64,000 nucleotides of DNA, from assembly GCA_963802745.1 (NCBI GenBank), contig CAWDKL010000071.1:124001-188000 (forward strand), read 5' to 3'. The stretch comes from JAJPKK01 sp963802745. GTDB lineage: Bacteria; Pseudomonadota; Alphaproteobacteria; Rhizobiales; Xanthobacteraceae. The notes below the pieces were generated by a model that worked only from the letters and a program-made list of their open reading frames with translations, ran no database searches and had not been told where the DNA came from. Shown in pieces: positions 1 through 8,997 of the stretch. A program made the position numbers and the translations under genes. Position 1 is the first letter of the stretch; every line of letters begins with the position of its first letter.

Positions 1-589
1 GGGCGGACAGCGCGTTCGGATCAACCTGGACGCGAATCGCCGGCCGCTGCTGCCCACCGATTCCCACCAGGCCGACCCCCGAAATTTGCGAGATCTTTTG
101 CAGTAGAATGTTTTCCGCGAACGCATCCACCGTGGTGAGCGGCAGCGTCTGCGACGTCACGGCAGCCACGAGGATCGGCGTATCGGCCGGATTGACCTTG
201 CGAATGGTCGGGGGATACGGAAGGTTTTGAGGCAACTGCGCCGTCGCCGCGTTGATCGCGGACAGCGTGTCGGCCACGGCGCCGTCGAGCGCGCGGCTCA
301 GATCGAATTGCAGCGTAATCTGCGTGTTGCCGAGCGCGCTGGCCGAGGTCATCTGGGCGAGGCCGGGGATTTGCCCGAACTGTTCCTCCAACGGCGTTGC
401 GATGGAGGAAGCAATCGTTTGCGGGTCCGCGCCCGGCAGCTGCGCAGAGATCTGAAGGGTTGGATAATCGACGTTCGGCAGCGCCGCCACCGGCAGCAAC
501 GGATAGGAAATCAGCCCGGCCACAAGCAGGCCGACCATCAGCAGGGATGTCGCGATCGGCCGCTGGATGAACGGCGCGGAAATATTCAT
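1..589 (-). CDS. RND efflux permease, N-terminal part (runs off the left edge)
   Basis: Inner-membrane pump subunit of a resistance-nodulation-division efflux system, expected to trimerise and export small molecules using the proton gradient. Only about 196 residues are in the window. Translation from the ATG at 589 starts MNISAPFIQRPIATSLLM, has a first membrane helix, then VAALPNVDYPTLQISAQLPGA, the porter-domain opening typical of MdtB/MdtC-like pumps. No frame breaks are visible. The start overlaps the adaptor stop by four bases (ATGA), so the two genes are translationally coupled. The subclass (MdtB, MdtC or other) cannot be fixed without the rest of the gene. Confidence 0.9.
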   Translation of the reverse strand, partial: MNISAPFIQRPIATSLLMVGLLVAGLISYPLLPVAALPNVDYPTLQISAQLPGADPQTIASSIATPLEEQFGQIPGLAQMTSASALGNTQITLQFDLSRALDGAVADTLSAINAATAQLPQNLPYPPTIRKVNPADTPILVAAVTSQTLPLTTVDAFAENILLQKISQISGVGLVGIGGQQRPAIRVQVDPNALSA

Positions 590-1788
590 GGGATCTCGGC
601 TTGCTGCGCGCTTTGGGCCGCGGCTTCCTGGGCCGCTTTGCCCTGCAGGATGCGGACAGGGGTTCCGGGCTGCAGCCGATATTGTCCATCAACGACGACT
701 TGCTCGTTCGCCTTCAGTCCGGAGTTGACGAGCGCTTGGCCGTCGCTGATTTGCGCAATTTTCACGTGACGCAGGACCGCGCTTCCCTTTCGATCGATGA
801 CGTAAGCAAATGGTCCTTGTGCACCCTGTTGCACCACCGATGCCGGTACGGTCAGCCCATTATGCCGCGTGTCGATGAGCAGCCGCACATTGACCAGTTC
901 CCCCGGCCAAAGCCGGTGATCCGTGTTCGAAAATTCAGCCTTGAGGCGGATCGACCCTGTCGTCTGCAAAATCTCGTTATCGACGAGCTTCAGCGTCCCT
1001 TCACTCAGTTTGAGCCGGTTATCCTGACTGTAAGCGATAACCTTTAGCGGCGTCCCTTTGGCCTGCTCCAGCTGAATTGACGGCAGGTTGGTTTCCGGCA
1101 GGGTGAATATCAGCGAGATCGGTTCAAGCTGCGTCACCACCACGAGTCCGTTGGGATCGGTGGGATGGATGATGTTGCCGACGTCCACCTGGCGAATGCC
1201 GGTTACACCGTCGATCGGCGAGGTCAGCCCGGCATAGCCGAGCTGGATGCTGGCGGCATCGATGAGCGCCTGGTCAGATTTCACCGCATTCTGCAGCTGG
1301 GCCACCTGGGCCTTCTGGGTTTCCAGCAATTGTGGCGTGGCGAATCCTTTCTGGGCCAAGGGCGTATACCGGTTGAGATTGGCCAAGGCGTTGTCGAGCT
1401 GCGCCTGATCGCGATCCCGGTTGGCGGTCAGCTCTTTGATTTGCGCCTGATAGGGCCGCGGATCGATCTGAGCCAGCAACTCGCCCTTATGGACAGCCTG
1501 GCCCTCCTGGAAATTGATGCTGGTGATCTGGCCCTGAATTTGGCTGCGCACCACCACGGTATTGTAGGCGATGATCGTGCCTACGCCCGTCAAATAGATC
1601 GGCACGTCATGCTCGCTCACCCTCCCGGCCACAACCGGCACCGGCACCGCCGACGCGGTGGGCGACGTCGGGGTCGCCGGCCGATGCGTGAACCAGATCA
1701 CGGCAGCACCGGCGAGGGCCGTGACAACGATCAGCAGGATGACAACATTCCGCGGCGGCAAGGAGAAACGAGTTCGCATCGGAAGCAT
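586..1788 (-). CDS. RND efflux periplasmic adaptor (HlyD/MFP family, MdtA-like)
   Basis: Periplasmic membrane-fusion subunit linking the RND permease downstream to an outer-membrane channel. The 400-residue length is normal. An N-terminal membrane anchor (about residues 14-32) is followed by the lipoyl-like half motif SQIQGQITSINFQEGQAVHKG, a coiled-coil hairpin (about 110-190, rich in Q, A and L) and the second lipoyl half LTSPIDGVTGIRQVDVG. The ATG at 1788 lies directly against the stop of the upstream secreted-protein gene; a second ATG three codons in is an alternative. Order in the operon is secreted protein, adaptor, permease. Confidence 0.92.
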   Translation of the reverse strand: MLPMRTRFSLPPRNVVILLIVVTALAGAAVIWFTHRPATPTSPTASAVPVPVVAGRVSEHDVPIYLTGVGTIIAYNTVVVRSQIQGQITSINFQEGQAVHKGELLAQIDPRPYQAQIKELTANRDRDQAQLDNALANLNRYTPLAQKGFATPQLLETQKAQVAQLQNAVKSDQALIDAASIQLGYAGLTSPIDGVTGIRQVDVGNIIHPTDPNGLVVVTQLEPISLIFTLPETNLPSIQLEQAKGTPLKVIAYSQDNRLKLSEGTLKLVDNEILQTTGSIRLKAEFSNTDHRLWPGELVNVRLLIDTRHNGLTVPASVVQQGAQGPFAYVIDRKGSAVLRHVKIAQISDGQALVNSGLKANEQVVVDGQYRLQPGTPVRILQGKAAQEAAAQSAQQAEIP

Positions 1789-2454
1789 TCAGCAACTGCT
1801 GGATGGAGCAGGCAGCGGAAGGCCGGAGCAAGGCAAACCTGACGCTCCGGCCGGCGGCGGAAGCGAGCCGGGCAGAGGACCATTCGGCGGATACGAACCT
1901 ACTGTGCCGGTTCCAAACGGTACCGGACCGATAGGTCCGAACGGAGACGTAGTGCCGAAAGTCGGCTGCGAGGGAATGGAGGGAATCGGTGCCGGAAGCG
2001 GAATCGGCTGGCTCAGACCCGCCGAATTCAACTCTGTGGCTCCCAGCGGGATGTTTCCGGAAACTGCATTTCCGGATGATGCCGATAGGGGCGGCGACAA
2101 CCCCGCGGAACCCACGGCATTCGCGTTGCCGGTCGCTGCGCAAGCGGCAGCGACGCTACCGGGAAACACCGACCCCAGCGCGCCGGACGGCGACCCCGCA
2201 ACGCCGCTGCCGCTATATCCGGAGCTGGTACTCAAGCCCGATCCGGGCAAACAACTCGCGGTAGGCGCGGGGCTTAATCCAGGCGTTAACAGCTCCGTGG
2301 CCCCCAAAGGGATTCCGGAAGGCGACACGGGCGATGCCGGCGACATGCCGAACGGCGACGTGACTCCCAGTCCGGAACGACTGCTGCCCAAGACCTGCGC
2401 CGCTGCACTTCCAACCAAAGCTAGCTGCAGAACGACAATCGTCACCCGTAACAT
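1789..2454 (-). CDS. Secreted Pro/Gly/Ser-rich low-complexity protein, first gene of the RND operon
   Basis: Function unknown. The start at 2454 is chosen because an AAGAGGA ribosome site lies just upstream and the product then begins with a clean signal peptide (MLRVTIVVLQLALVGSAAAQ). The rest, about 200 residues, is almost wholly Gly, Ser, Pro, Ala, Leu and Thr. It holds two copies of IPLGATEL followed by a GLS(P/Q) turn, and two copies of a TSPFG motif. This suggests an extended, repeat-built periplasmic or surface chain. It abuts the adaptor gene without a gap, so co-expression with the pump is very likely. A role as an outer-membrane or wall-associated partner is only inference. Confidence 0.7.
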   Translation of the reverse strand: MLRVTIVVLQLALVGSAAAQVLGSSRSGLGVTSPFGMSPASPVSPSGIPLGATELLTPGLSPAPTASCLPGSGLSTSSGYSGSGVAGSPSGALGSVFPGSVAAACAATGNANAVGSAGLSPPLSASSGNAVSGNIPLGATELNSAGLSQPIPLPAPIPSIPSQPTFGTTSPFGPIGPVPFGTGTVGSYPPNGPLPGSLPPPAGASGLPCSGLPLPAPSSSC

Positions 2455-2893
2455 GCGATAATCCTCTTGCGGCAAGCAATGATGCCCGCCTGACCAAACC
2501 GGCTTTTGACGCGTGCTGCGGGTTTGCACTTATTTTGTGCATCCGCCTTTGTCGCGGAGCCCGCCTTGGCCTCAACCCAAAGGTGGATTTTTGGTTCCGA
2601 AGGACTTGCCACACGGCAGAGGCGAGCCCGCGCCCCGCACCGCGCGCGACGGCCGAACCGCTGTGCCGTGGCCGACCGTCAACACCAAATTGGCGAACGA
2701 AATCCGCTGCCCGCGACGCCCGCGCGGTGCGGTGCATCTACAGATCGCCGGAGCAATCGATTGCAAGCGCTTATCTCAGCAGGAAGTATGCGGTAATAGG
2801 TGGAAAGATCTGAGACGGTGCTGGGGGAACCGAAATAGCGGAGCGGCGTTGGAAACCCTGGGTTCGTTCATTTACCGGATCGAGAGCACGACT

Positions 2894-4456
2894 ATGAGCA
2901 AAGCCGTAAAAGTGGGGTTGGCCAACCTGGTTGGGTGTTGTGTAGCCGCCAGCGTCGGCGGTTTGGCGGTTCTTCAGTCTTCCACAAGCGCCCCCGCTGC
3001 CGATGAAGCCATGGTGAAACGTGGCGAGTATTTGGCACGGGCCGGAGATTGTTTCTCCTGTCATACGGAACCCGGCGGCAAACCATTCGCCGGCGGGGCA
3101 TATTTGCAAACTCCGGTTGGCGCCATTGCGCCACCAAACATCACGCCGGATAAGGAAACCGGGATCGGAAACTGGACCGATGACGAATTTTATCGCGCCT
3201 TGCATGAGGGTATCAGTCGCAGCAATGAATATCTTTATCCCGCTTTTCCGTTTCCGTGGTTCACTAAAATAACGCGGGACGACGCGCTGGCCATCAAGGC
3301 ATATCTATTTTCGCTTCCCGCCGAACATGCGCCGCCGAAGCCGCTGAAGATGGCCTTTCCGTTCAACAATCGCCTAACCCTGCTGGCCTGGCGCACCGCC
3401 TTTTTCAAACCCGGCACGTTCGTGCCGGATCCGCAGCGCAACAAGGAAGTCAATCGCGGCGCGTACTTGGTCGAGGGGCTCGGTCACTGCGGGGCATGCC
3501 ACAACCGCAATAACGTGTATGGCGCGTCCGATTGGAGCGGCCGTCTCCAAGGCGGGCAGGTAGAAGGTTGGTATGCTCCGGACATCACCTCCGATGGGCA
3601 CGAAGGCATCGGAAGCTGGAGCGAGGATCAACTTGCCGCATTTTTCAAGAGCGGCGCGGCACCCGGCAAAGGCTTGGCGCTAGGCCCTATGCGCGAGGTT
3701 ATCGACGACAGTTTACGCCATCTGTCCGACGAGGATTTGCACGCAATGGCGGCGTACCTTAAATCTACCACGCCTGCGCCCAGTTACCGGCCGGCGACGG
3801 AAGCGGCGGCTCAATCCGGAGCGCCCCGCAGTGCGCAGCTTTACCTCAGCTTCTGCGCGTATTGCCATCTGCCTGACGGGCGTGGGCTTCCGGGGGCGGT
3901 TGCGGCGCTCGCCGGCAATGGCATTGTTCGCGCGCAGGGCCCGGAGGACGTCATTCGGGTCGTGCTCGGCGGCATCCAAGCAACGCACGGCTTTGCCCCC
4001 ATGCCGGCGGTTGGTGCGGCCATGTCGGATAGCGATGTTGCCGCCGTCGTCAATTATGTGCGTACCGCATGGGGCAACGGGGCTCCGGCAAATGCCCATG
4101 CCGGCTTGGTGGCAGAACTCCGGGGCCAGACCCATACCGTGCTGGCCGGAAATCCGGTTGGCGGGTGCCCGTCCATCGCAAACCCGCAGCTTGCCCAGGT
4201 CATCGAGCGATCCGAAGTCGGCAAGCAATTGAAGGATACCCCGGTTTCCGAGGTCCTTGGCCACATCGACGCAATCCTCGCGCCCTTGAAGGCGAGCGGG
4301 GCAAACAGTGACGAGATCGTCAATGCGCTGACGGCAGCCTATTGCCGCGTGGTGCTCGCCGATGCGTCGCTTTCGCCAACCGAGCGCACCAGCCTGCTCG
4401 GCAGCTTCAGCGGACTGGCCTACGGCGAGATCAAACGGGATACCAAGCCTAATTGA
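2894..4456 (+). CDS. Triheme cytochrome c, dehydrogenase cytochrome-subunit type
   Basis: Periplasmic electron carrier resembling the cytochrome subunit of membrane alcohol, gluconate or sorbitol dehydrogenases. Three heme-binding motifs are visible: CFSCH (residue 53), CGACH (199) and CAYCH (321). Each lies in its own cytochrome c domain with later Met-containing ligand regions. The ATG at 2894 gives a hydrophobic signal segment ending near SAPAADEAM; longer in-frame starts upstream lack one. At 520 residues it is longer than the usual 400-450 because of a C-terminal tail of about 130 residues. No dehydrogenase gene is adjacent, so the electron donor is unknown. The FNT transporter gene follows 32 bases later on the same strand. 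Confidence 0.88.
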   Translation: MSKAVKVGLANLVGCCVAASVGGLAVLQSSTSAPAADEAMVKRGEYLARAGDCFSCHTEPGGKPFAGGAYLQTPVGAIAPPNITPDKETGIGNWTDDEFYRALHEGISRSNEYLYPAFPFPWFTKITRDDALAIKAYLFSLPAEHAPPKPLKMAFPFNNRLTLLAWRTAFFKPGTFVPDPQRNKEVNRGAYLVEGLGHCGACHNRNNVYGASDWSGRLQGGQVEGWYAPDITSDGHEGIGSWSEDQLAAFFKSGAAPGKGLALGPMREVIDDSLRHLSDEDLHAMAAYLKSTTPAPSYRPATEAAAQSGAPRSAQLYLSFCAYCHLPDGRGLPGAVAALAGNGIVRAQGPEDVIRVVLGGIQATHGFAPMPAVGAAMSDSDVAAVVNYVRTAWGNGAPANAHAGLVAELRGQTHTVLAGNPVGGCPSIANPQLAQVIERSEVGKQLKDTPVSEVLGHIDAILAPLKASGANSDEIVNALTAAYCRVVLADASLSPTERTSLLGSFSGLAYGEIKRDTKPN

Positions 4457-4488
4457 GCGGAAGCACAGGCTTTCGAGAAAGCACTTCG

Positions 4489-5335
4489 ATGAGCGACCAA
4501 GCCGCCGGCCCCGACTCGCCCCATCTCGACGCCAGACAGCAGAGCCAAGCCGCCGAGCATGCCGCGCCTCCTGCGTTGGTCATCCACGAAGTCGTGCGTG
4601 AGGAAGGCGAAGTCGAATTGATCCGCCGCAGTTCGGCGCTGCTATGGTCCGGTCTGACGGCTGGCCTCTCGATGGGTTTTTCGATGCTCTCGCTCGCCCT
4701 GATGCGTTCCGGCCTGCCGGACGAGCCTTGGCGGCGGTTGCTCGAAAGTCCGGGCTATTGCGTCGGTTTCGTGATCGCGATCCTGGGCCGGCAGCAGCTA
4801 TTCACCGAAAGCACGCTAACCGCCGTACTGCCATTGATGGTCAGGCTAGATTTCGCAACCTTTTCCACGGTACTGCGGCTATGGGCGATCGTGCTGGCGG
4901 CGAATCTCATCGGAACAATTGCGTTTGCGGGTCTGATTTCACCCGAGCACATTTTTCCCGACCCGGTCCGGCAATCGCTGGTGGAAATCGGTCGAGAGTG
5001 TTCTGGCCGGCCCGCTCGGAGCAAAAATCCTGAAAGCGGTGTTCGCCGGATGGTTGATAGCGCTGATGGTCTGGCTGTTGCCCAGTGCACGGTCGGCGCA
5101 ACTCTTTGTCATCATTCTGTTGACCTACGTGGTCGCGATCGGCGGTTTCCCGCACGTCATCGCAGGTTCCACCGAAGCCGCCTTTGCGGTGTTTTCCGGG
5201 CATGCCAGCGTCGCCGATTATGTGCTGCGGTTCCTGCTTCCCACCTTGGCTGGGAATACGATTGGCGGAGTTGCGCTCGTGGCCTTCCTCAACCACGCTC
5301 CGCTCGCGCCGGAACTTCAGGAGAGCGCGTCGTGA
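4489..5335 (+). pseudogene. Formate/nitrite transporter family protein, frame broken near 4995
   Basis: FNT-family pentameric channel for formate, nitrite or similar small anions. The first reading frame gives an N-terminal tail, then membrane segments with ALMRSGLPDEPWRR and GRQQLFTESTLTAVLPL, which are family hallmarks. At about 4995 the frame must shift by one base to continue into VLAGPLGAKILKAVFAGWLI and the last helices (FPHVIAGSTEAAF, NTIGGVALVAFLNHA) up to 5335. Together the two parts make a full-length protein. Either the gene is inactivated or one extra base was introduced in sequencing near cggtcgaga. The ATG at 4489 is preferred to the TTG at 4453. Confidence 0.85.
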
Positions 5336-6002
5336 TCGAGCGGCGAAAGGCGATAGCTGCGGCGTCCTACAGCCGGTCGCATGATGCTTCTACGAGCTTC
5401 GTCGCCGGCGCATCGCACTCAAGCCTCCTTCTTGGCAGGGCATCGAAGCTGCGCCCAGGGTCATCCCAAGGGTTCAGTCGGGACATCATTTCGGCGAACA
5501 ATCCAGCCGCCGCTTGAATGAGGGCCACGTTGTGCTGACAGGCGAGCGTATCGGACCGTATGACTGAGCGGCTGAAGAGATCGATTTTTTCCGCCGGGCG
5601 TCAGGAGGGGCTTAAACCACAGCCCAAAGCAGGCGATTTGTGTTTTTTCCCTGCGGGACGAATGGCGCCGAGCAATGCAATGATTCCGTCCTTGCTGAGT
5701 GGTGCCCCAGTTCGCGATATACAAATGCGAGTCAGTGACTCCCTGGACCAACCCTTGGGATAGCGGCTGATATGATCGGAATCAGGGAATTCGGTCGTCG
5801 GCCATCGTCCTTGAAGTTCCAAATCATATGGTTCGTCTATTCCGGGACTCGGGCTGCAAGCCGGGAACGCGGAACCCATAACCCCGGCCGGTGGTCATGG
5901 TTTGCGGGCTCACCACTTTGTGGCGCCCCGGAATGACAGCTGATAGGTCGCTCGCCGCTGCCGCGCTGAACTGATGACTTTCAACAAATCGACGCACTAA
6001 TC
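5336..6002. other. Non-coding stretch
   Basis: No open frame here has protein-like composition or a ribosome site. A segment near 5835-5890 (ccgggactcgggctgcaagccggg and its surroundings) resembles the short dispersed intergenic repeats common in this bacterial group. Otherwise nothing is recognised. Confidence 0.5.
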
Positions 6003-7316
6003 GTGCCTGACCAACCGGCGCTTTTGCGGCGACAAGTACAAGATGCCAGCAGAGCGCGTTCCAGCGGCGGTGCCCCTATGATCGGCATGCGACAACGGCT
6101 GTGGAAAGCCATCGGCGAGGCACTCTTCGGCGACCCCGACCAGGCTGCTGCGCGCGAAGAGGAGGCTCGCATCGGCGCGCAAGCGGTGGCGCCGGTGGTG
6201 TGGCTGCTCGGGAAGACGGGAGCGGGCAAGACAGCGATCGTCGCCGCCCTTACGGGCGATCCGCGCGCCGAAGTCGCCGCCGGGTTCGCGCCCTGTACGC
6301 GCACCGCAACGTTCTACGATCTGCCGCCGGAGGCGCCGCTGCTGCGCTTTCTCGATACTCGCGGCCTCGGCGAGGCCGGCTACGACCCGGCCCAAGATAT
6401 CGCGTGGTGCGAGGGCCGCGCGCATCTTCTGCTGGTCGTCATGCAGGTCGACGACCCGGTTCAGGAAGCGGTTTTGAGCGTGGCCCGCGCGGCGCGCCGC
6501 CGCCATAGCGAATGGCCGCTCGTCGTCGCCCAGACGGGCCTGCACCGGCTTTACCCCGCCGGAACAGGGCATCCCGAACCCTATCCTTATACTGGCAGTG
6601 AAGGAGATGTGTCCGATCCTAAAATACCGCATGGGCTGCGGCAAGCGCTCGCCAATCAGCGCAAGCTGTTCGCCGGCTTTCCCGGACCGCCGCCGCGTTT
6701 TGTACCCGTCGACTTGACGACACCTGAAGACCTTTTGCCGCCGCAAGATTTTGGACTCGCGGCGCTATGGCAGGCCATCGAACGGGCGGCCCCGCTGTCA
6801 TTCGACATCTTGCAGATCACGCACATCGATGCCGGCAGCGATCGGATCCGAACCCAAGCCCGTCCGCTGATTTACAGCTATGGCGCGGCGGCGGGCGGCG
6901 CCGGCGCAATACCCGTGCCGGTCGTCGGGCTCGGGGGGCTTGCGAGTGCCCTCGCTCTCATGCTGCGGGCGCTGGCGCGACGTTACGGCGTCCGATGGAC
7001 GCCGGCCGCTTTCGGCAGGTTTACCAGCGCTATCGGCAGCGGGACGCTGCTCTGGTGGGGCTTTAGCTATGGGATTCGCGAAGCCTTGAAGCTTGTGCCG
7101 GTCATCGGTTCCGCGGCGGGGGGAGCATTGAATGCGGCCGCCGCCTTCGCCGTGACGGTGGGCATAGGGGAAGCGGCCTGCGTGTGGCTCGGCTACGAGC
7201 GCAGGAGCCAAACGCCTCCCGGCGACGCCGTCCGCCGCGCCTTTGCCGAGGGCGTGGCGAGCGGACTTCGACGCGCGAAGCAACCGCCCGCATCAGCGCC
7301 GGGGGGCGGCGCATGA
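6003..7316 (+). CDS. GTPase with DUF697-like membrane C-terminus
   Basis: Predicted TRAFAC-class GTP-binding protein. The P-loop GKTGAGKT lies at residues 70-77 and G3 DTRGLGE begins at residue 118. The G4 position reads QTGLHRL rather than N/TKxD, as in YeeP/YkfA-like GTPases. The C-terminal third carries Gly/Ala-rich hydrophobic stretches (GAAAGGAGAIPVPVVGLGG; SAAGGALNAAAAFAVTVG) like the DUF697 membrane region. The GTG at 6003 gives 437 residues; an ATG at 6078 is equally possible, as neither has a clear ribosome site. Its stop overlaps the start of the second GTPase gene by four bases, so the two are coupled. The cellular role is unknown. Confidence 0.8.
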   Translation: MPDQPALLRRQVQDASRARSSGGAPMIGMRQRLWKAIGEALFGDPDQAAAREEEARIGAQAVAPVVWLLGKTGAGKTAIVAALTGDPRAEVAAGFAPCTRTATFYDLPPEAPLLRFLDTRGLGEAGYDPAQDIAWCEGRAHLLLVVMQVDDPVQEAVLSVARAARRRHSEWPLVVAQTGLHRLYPAGTGHPEPYPYTGSEGDVSDPKIPHGLRQALANQRKLFAGFPGPPPRFVPVDLTTPEDLLPPQDFGLAALWQAIERAAPLSFDILQITHIDAGSDRIRTQARPLIYSYGAAAGGAGAIPVPVVGLGGLASALALMLRALARRYGVRWTPAAFGRFTSAIGSGTLLWWGFSYGIREALKLVPVIGSAAGGALNAAAAFAVTVGIGEAACVWLGYERRSQTPPGDAVRRAFAEGVASGLRRAKQPPASAPGGGA

Positions 7317-8857
7317 GCGTAATTCGCCGCAATTGGCCGGAATTTGGGCTGGCGATCGTGCTCGCTTTGCCATGGCTGTCTCTTGTGGCACTTGGACTGG
7401 TTTGGATTTGGCAGGGCGGTCACGCGCTGGCGTGGGCGCTGGCGGCGGCTGTGCTCGGGCTGATCGCGTGGCCGCTGCGGCGCGTCGTTAAAGGGCGGGC
7501 CGATGCTGCGGCCCGCGACGCTCTCGGTGATCAGGCGTTGCCCTCGGCAGGTTGGAACGCGGTCGAGCGCGAGGCTTGGTCCGTCGTTCTCCAACTCGCT
7601 GATTCGACCGCAGCGCTGTCGTTCACCGACACGGCACCCATTGTCGCCCTGCTCCGGAGCACGGTCGAGGCGGTGGCACGCCAAGTTCATCCAAAAGCCG
7701 GCGATCCGTGGGCGCAGTTCAGCCTGCCGGACGGTTTGCTGCTCGCCGAGCGGCTGTGCCGGGACATCCGCCGGGAGTTGCTAAGCCATGTCCCGGGCGT
7801 GCGCGCAATGCGTCTCAGCCACCTGCTATGGGTTCAGCGCCAGAGCGGCCGCTACGGTGCGTTGGCGCGCATCGGGTGGCGGATCGGCTACGGCTTGTGG
7901 CGACTGACCCGGACGGCGCTGCATCCGCTCCAGGGGGTCGTCCAAGAGGTGAAGGATATGGTCGTGCAGCACACCGAAGGGGTGCTTACCCAACGGCTGC
8001 GCAGCTACGCGACCCGCCTCCTGATCATCGAGACCGGCCGAGCCGCGATCGACCTCTATTCCGGCCGTCTGGCCCTCTCCGAGGAAGAGGTGCGGCTCGC
8101 CAGCGCCAGCGACATGGCCGCGTTCAAGACCAGCGAGCCGGGACCGGTGCGGATTTTGTTGGCCGGCCAAGTGAACGCCGGCAAGTCGAGCCTCCTCAAC
8201 GCGATGGCCCAACAGCCGCGCGTCGCCATCGGACCATTGCCGACGACGGCGGCCGCCGAAGACCATGCCATCGCGGTGGAGGGCCATCCGGCGGTGGTGA
8301 TCGTCGATACGCCCGGCCTCGGGGACGATAAAAAGAGCATCGCGGCACTCACCCGATATGCAGCACGTTGTGATCTTGTCGTCTGGGTCGCTTCCGCCAC
8401 CCAGCCGGCCCGTGGCCCGGACCGGGAAGGCCTCGACACACTGCGGTCATGGGCCAAGGATCGGCTCGAACTGCGGCCGGCTCCCATTCTGCTGGCGCTC
8501 ACCCACGTGGACCAGTTGCGTCCCGCGACACACTGGAATCCGCCTTATGATATCACGACCCCAGCCGGTCCCAAGGCCAGTTCGATCCGCGCCGCGATGG
8601 ACGCCGTCGCATCCGCCCTCGATCTCTCGGCTGACGCGGTGGTCCCGATCGCGATGCCCCCCGGAGGAGAGCCCTACAACATCGATGCGCTGTGGGGGCG
8701 GATCGCACTTGAGATGGAGGAAGCAAAGCTGGTGCAACTCGACCGCATCCGCGTCGGCCATCGCGGGCTTCATATGCGGGAGCTGACCGGCCAGATCGTG
8801 AATGCGGGGCGCATGCTCGCCAAGGGGATCTTCAAGGTGTCACCATCGGCGCGGTGA
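7313..8857 (+). CDS. Membrane-anchored GTPase, partner of the preceding GTPase
   Basis: Predicted GTP-binding protein of 514 residues. Two adjacent hydrophobic segments (about residues 12-31 and 37-54) anchor it. An alpha-helical region of some 220 residues follows, then a C-terminal GTPase domain with G1 GQVNAGKSS (285-293), G3 DTPGLGD (332-338) and G4 THVD (397-400). A large helical region in front of an Era-like GTPase and a membrane anchor recalls dynamin-like or stress-related GTPases. It starts inside the stop codon of the upstream GTPase gene (ATGA), implying a fixed pair and perhaps a hetero-complex. No specific function can be assigned. Confidence 0.82.
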   Translation: MSVIRRNWPEFGLAIVLALPWLSLVALGLVWIWQGGHALAWALAAAVLGLIAWPLRRVVKGRADAAARDALGDQALPSAGWNAVEREAWSVVLQLADSTAALSFTDTAPIVALLRSTVEAVARQVHPKAGDPWAQFSLPDGLLLAERLCRDIRRELLSHVPGVRAMRLSHLLWVQRQSGRYGALARIGWRIGYGLWRLTRTALHPLQGVVQEVKDMVVQHTEGVLTQRLRSYATRLLIIETGRAAIDLYSGRLALSEEEVRLASASDMAAFKTSEPGPVRILLAGQVNAGKSSLLNAMAQQPRVAIGPLPTTAAAEDHAIAVEGHPAVVIVDTPGLGDDKKSIAALTRYAARCDLVVWVASATQPARGPDREGLDTLRSWAKDRLELRPAPILLALTHVDQLRPATHWNPPYDITTPAGPKASSIRAAMDAVASALDLSADAVVPIAMPPGGEPYNIDALWGRIALEMEEAKLVQLDRIRVGHRGLHMRELTGQIVNAGRMLAKGIFKVSPSAR

Positions 8858-8997
8858 GGAGGGCTGTCATGTCTCGCGAAAAGCGGGGATCCGGTCTGAG
8901 CAACCACATGCAGGTTGGTACGTTGACCGACCGGTAGCGCTCGGCAATCATGAACCGAGGCTGGCCGTTTCCACACCATCACGCCGTTGGAGGAACG

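Noticed and set aside
8871..8939. Tiny open frame of 22 codons after a GGAGGG site
   Set aside because: Too short and without known leader-peptide features; no evidence that it is translated or regulates the dehydrogenase gene.
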